Shown one piece after another: positions 15,576 through 17,489 of a DNA stretch of 17,489 nt (position 1 is its first letter; each line of letters begins with the position of its first letter). The position numbers and the translations under genes are program-made. The stretch lies in NCBI GenBank assembly GCA_947462425.1, contig CANHPI010000014.1:1-17489 (forward strand), written 5' to 3'. Origin of the DNA: Bacteroidota bacterium. Its GTDB lineage: Bacteria; Bacteroidota; Bacteroidia; B-17B0; B-17BO. The notes under the pieces are model-generated. The model had not been told where the DNA came from, did not search any database, and saw only the letters and a list, made by a program, of their open reading frames with translations.

Positions 15576-15849
15576 TTGGGCGTGCCCCCGCAAAAAGGCG
15601 GCGGGGTCAGGCTATCATTTTAAGCTTTTATTTTTGTGTCTTTGCGCAAAATTAAAAGGCTTTCCATTCTATCCTTCACGCAATTCACTTTTAATTTGGT
15701 ATTTAAATTTAAGACATGGTAGTATTTGCGTTAAGGTACCGATAGCTATCGGTAGAAGTGTAAATATTTTTGCTTGCCTTTTATCAAAGTCCATATAGAT
15801 ATCGGAAACAACGTAAAGCCTGACCCGACGATAGGAGCGAAACGCCCAA
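15576..15849. repeat. 274-bp element with nested inverted repeats, probable dispersed Bacteroidota repeat
   Basis: The outer arms TTGGGCGT (15576-15583) and ACGCCCAA (15842-15849) are perfect inverted repeats. Inside them, GGGTCAGGCT (15604-15613) and AGCCTGACCC (15817-15826) are a perfect 10-bp inverted pair. Between the left arms lies a GC-rich hairpin, CCCCGC...GCGGGG with the A-rich loop strand CAAAAAGG. Coding potential is absent. The order GGGCGTGCCCC...GGGTCRGGCT...AAAAGGMTTTCC...CTATCCYTCACGC resembles an extragenic repeat I remember from many Bacteroidota genomes, here as a degenerate copy; that is recollection only. There is no transposase and no obvious target-site duplication. Confidence 0.55.
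15737..15754. repeat. 18-bp perfect palindrome TACCGATAGCTATCGGTA
   Basis: Self-complementary over all 18 bases with no spacer, inside the 15576-15849 element. The core CCGATAGCTATCGG recalls a palindrome that I believe is over-represented in some Bacteroidota genomes. It could also be the tip of a hairpin or a protein site. Only the palindrome itself is directly seen. Confidence 0.55.
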
Positions 15850-15860
15850 AATATATAAAA

Positions 15861-16841
15861 CTAACTACTAAGCACCTGCATCATTGCTTTTGCTTTTAAT
15901 AAACATTCTTCATACTCATCTTCAGCATTACACATAGCGGTTATGGCACTACCAACGGTAAAACTTAAGTAGTGTTTTTCTTCATCATAAAAAATACTTC
16001 TGATTAATACACTTAAATCAAAATCGCCCTTTTCGTCAATGTATCCTAAAGCACCTGAATACGGCCCTCGATTATATAATTCAAACTCATCAATCAATTG
16101 CATAGCTCTTATTTTTGGTGCACCGGTCATACTTGCCATAGGAAAGGTGGCTTTTATAATATCATTAAATGATGTGTTTTCTTTTAACTCACAGCTTACT
16201 GTACTTACCATTTGATGAACTTGCTGATAAGATTCGATATCACATAATTTTTCTACATTAACACTTCCTTTTTTTGCAAGGCGAGATAAATCGTTCCTAG
16301 CCACATCAACAATCATAACGTTTTCGTTACGCTCTTTTAAGTTTGATTGTAATTCTAATTTAATGACATCGTCTTCCGTCTGTGTGATTCCTCTTTTAGC
16401 TGTTCCCTTAATTGGCTTGGTAACCAAGGTATTTCCTTTTTTTGTTAAAAAAAGCTCCGGACTAGATGAAATAATATAGTGTTTATCAAATTTTGCAAAA
16501 GCAGCATAAGGAGCATTACTAATCGTGTTTAATTTATGATAAATCTTCAAAGGGTTTATAGTAATGTCATTTGCTTCAAAAGTAATGCAGTAATTTATTT
16601 CGTAAATATCTCCTTGTTGTATATGTTGTTTTATAGCATTTACCTTTTCAATGTATTTTTCTTTGCTAACTGTTGAAATTATATTTACTGATTGATTAGA
16701 AGACTTTGTTTCTTCATAAGGCAAATCGTTAGTATTAATTTCTTGTTCAACCTCAATAAATAATTGATTAGATAATTGAAGTGGATTATTGTCTTTTTCT
16801 GAAAAAGTTTCTATTTCATTCTTAAAATCATAATTAACCAA
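15861..16841 (-). CDS. pabB: aminodeoxychorismate synthase component I, 5' end uncertain
   Basis: Chorismate-binding enzyme that, with a glutamine amidotransferase, converts chorismate to 4-amino-4-deoxychorismate for folate synthesis in the cytoplasm. From TTG 16841 it has 326 residues. The chorismate_bind domain (about 60-322) shows PYAAFAKF (111-118), SSSPELFL (125-132), PIKGTAKRG with Lys145 (PabB-type PIKGT, where TrpE has PIAGT), DVARNDLSRLAKKGSV (179-194), VHQMVSTV, FPMASMTGAPKIRAMQLIDEFE and RGPYSGALGY (258-267). The TTG is only a formal start: the frame stays open upstream to the stop at 16998-17000, and the residues just before it (KKCICL, joining VNYDFKNEIETF) look like part of the PabB N-terminal domain. 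No ATG, GTG or TTG exists in that 52-codon extension, so the true start may be a rare ATT, for example near 16985 or 16973, or the 5' end may be damaged. Confidence 0.9.
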   Translation of the reverse strand: MVNYDFKNEIETFSEKDNNPLQLSNQLFIEVEQEINTNDLPYEETKSSNQSVNIISTVSKEKYIEKVNAIKQHIQQGDIYEINYCITFEANDITINPLKIYHKLNTISNAPYAAFAKFDKHYIISSSPELFLTKKGNTLVTKPIKGTAKRGITQTEDDVIKLELQSNLKERNENVMIVDVARNDLSRLAKKGSVNVEKLCDIESYQQVHQMVSTVSCELKENTSFNDIIKATFPMASMTGAPKIRAMQLIDEFELYNRGPYSGALGYIDEKGDFDLSVLIRSIFYDEEKHYLSFTVGSAITAMCNAEDEYEECLLKAKAMMQVLSS

Positions 16842-17092
16842 ACAAATACATTTTTTATGCGGGCTTAAAAACTGTAGTTCACTTTTATTAGATAATAAAA
16901 GATGTGTTTTAAATCCAAAATGATTTTGATTACAATTGGTAAGTAAAGCATACTTAAAATCGGTTATGTTAATTATAGGTTTAATAAATAGGTGCTTTTA
17001 AATAAATAGTATTATAATTATAAAGATAATATTTAAATATTTTTTGACCTAAATTTTCGTTTATAGCCCTCGTTAAAAAATAAAAATAAATT

Positions 17093-17489
17093 TTATTGTA
17101 AAGCTATCTTCTTAACCGTCTCTACCCAATCATCTCCGCTATTTAAACTCTCCACTAATTGTATTTTGTGGCCACCATGTTTTTCAAAAATTTCTTGATA
17201 TTCAGTTCCAATTTCATAAATAGTCTCTAGGCAATCAGCCGTAAATGCAGGCGAGAATACCAATAAGTTTTTAGCGCCTTTATTTGCCAATTCTTCTACA
17301 ACTTTATCACTAAAAGGCGTTAACCATTTATTATCTAATCTACTTTGAAAACTCAAGGTGTATTTCCCTTCAGGAATATTTAATTTTTCTACAACCGCTT
17401 TTGTAGTTTGGTAACAAGCGGCCTTGTAGCAGTAGTAATTAGTTTCAGTGAATTCGTCTTCGCAGTGATGATCCTTACATAAATAACCA
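17093..17489 (-). CDS. hemH: ferrochelatase, N-terminal part beyond window edge
   Basis: Inserts ferrous iron into protoporphyrin IX, the last step of protohaem synthesis. Only the C-terminal 131 residues are inside the window. The frame runs without a start to base 17489, so the gene continues to the right, and the TTG at 17356 is internal. Visible family features are KDHHCEDEFTETNYYCYKAAC at the cut end, CYQTTKAVVEKLN, YTLSFQSRLDNKWLTPFSD, the ferrochelatase signature around LLVFSPAFTADCLETIYEIG with the conserved Glu of DCLET, and a C-terminal LNSGDDWVE before TAA at 17093. The full protein should be about 330-345 residues. It is on the same strand as pabB, with 92 bp between its stop and the upstream limit of the pabB frame. 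Confidence 0.95.
   Translation of the reverse strand, partial: GYLCKDHHCEDEFTETNYYCYKAACYQTTKAVVEKLNIPEGKYTLSFQSRLDNKWLTPFSDKVVEELANKGAKNLLVFSPAFTADCLETIYEIGTEYQEIFEKHGGHKIQLVESLNSGDDWVETVKKIALQ

Larger units (their letters stand above)
15516..15860. other. 345-bp intergenic region without genes, holding structured repeat-like DNA
   Basis: No protein-like reading frame or known RNA gene is seen between the M1 peptidase and pabB stops. The stretch contains nested inverted repeats (15576-15849), a GC-rich hairpin and an 18-bp perfect palindrome. The G+C-rich blocks at its two ends contrast sharply with the AT-rich surroundings. The two flanking genes converge on it. Confidence 0.7.

Noticed and set aside
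15576..15849. An insertion sequence or CRISPR array
   Set aside because: No transposase frame, no direct target duplication, and no regularly spaced direct repeats. Only inverted repeats are present.
15861..16841. TrpE (anthranilate synthase component I) or isochorismate synthase
   Set aside because: The PIKGT lysine motif is the PabB type, and no trpG or menaquinone genes are adjacent. The overall short length also fits Bacteroidota PabB.

Overview
The window is AT-rich chromosomal DNA of a member of the Bacteroidota, probably Flavobacteriales or a relative. The signs are a type IX secretion (T9SS) C-terminal sorting domain on a secreted M1 peptidase, promoter elements of the Bacteroidota TAnnTTTG type, lipoproteins with S/G-rich lipoboxes, and an ECF sigma factor followed by a Spy/CpxP-like sensor. 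Both ends cut through genes: dxs at the left and hemH at the right, both on the minus strand.

Layout. 1-1352: dxs (minus, its C-terminal end outside the window). 1551-3289: a small accessory patch holding an XRE regulator (minus), an 18-bp palindrome that looks like its operator, a lipoprotein gene broken by an in-frame TAG, a cysteine-rich lipopeptide gene broken by a one-base frameshift, and a convergent zincin-like metallopeptidase gene (minus). 3595-6606: a tightly packed four-gene operon of ECF sigma factor, one-TM protein with internal repeats (candidate anti-sigma), Spy/CpxP-like periplasmic protein and predicted outer-membrane beta-barrel protein. 6841-6920: tRNA-Leu(TAG) on the minus strand with its own promoter and terminator. 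7030-9889: kbl, a polyprenyl diphosphate synthase and a MORN-repeat lipoprotein (plus). 9886-13014: two tandem paralogous large helical proteins of unknown function (minus). 13098-15515: M1 aminopeptidase-like enzyme with a T9SS signal. 15516-15860: a gene-free stretch with a structured, partly palindromic repeat-like element. 15861-17489: pabB and hemH (minus).

How the genes fit together. Dxs starts the MEP isoprenoid pathway and the polyprenyl synthase elongates its products, but they are 7 kb apart and on opposite strands. PabB (folate) and HemH (haem) are housekeeping enzymes. The ECF operon looks like a self-contained envelope-sensing unit. The most unusual parts are the 1.5-3.3 kb accessory patch, with two adjacent secreted-protein genes each interrupted by a single-base lesion, the structured intergenic element at 15.6-15.85 kb, and a pabB frame that runs well upstream of its only usual start codon.

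All family assignments come from reading motifs by eye. No database search was run.
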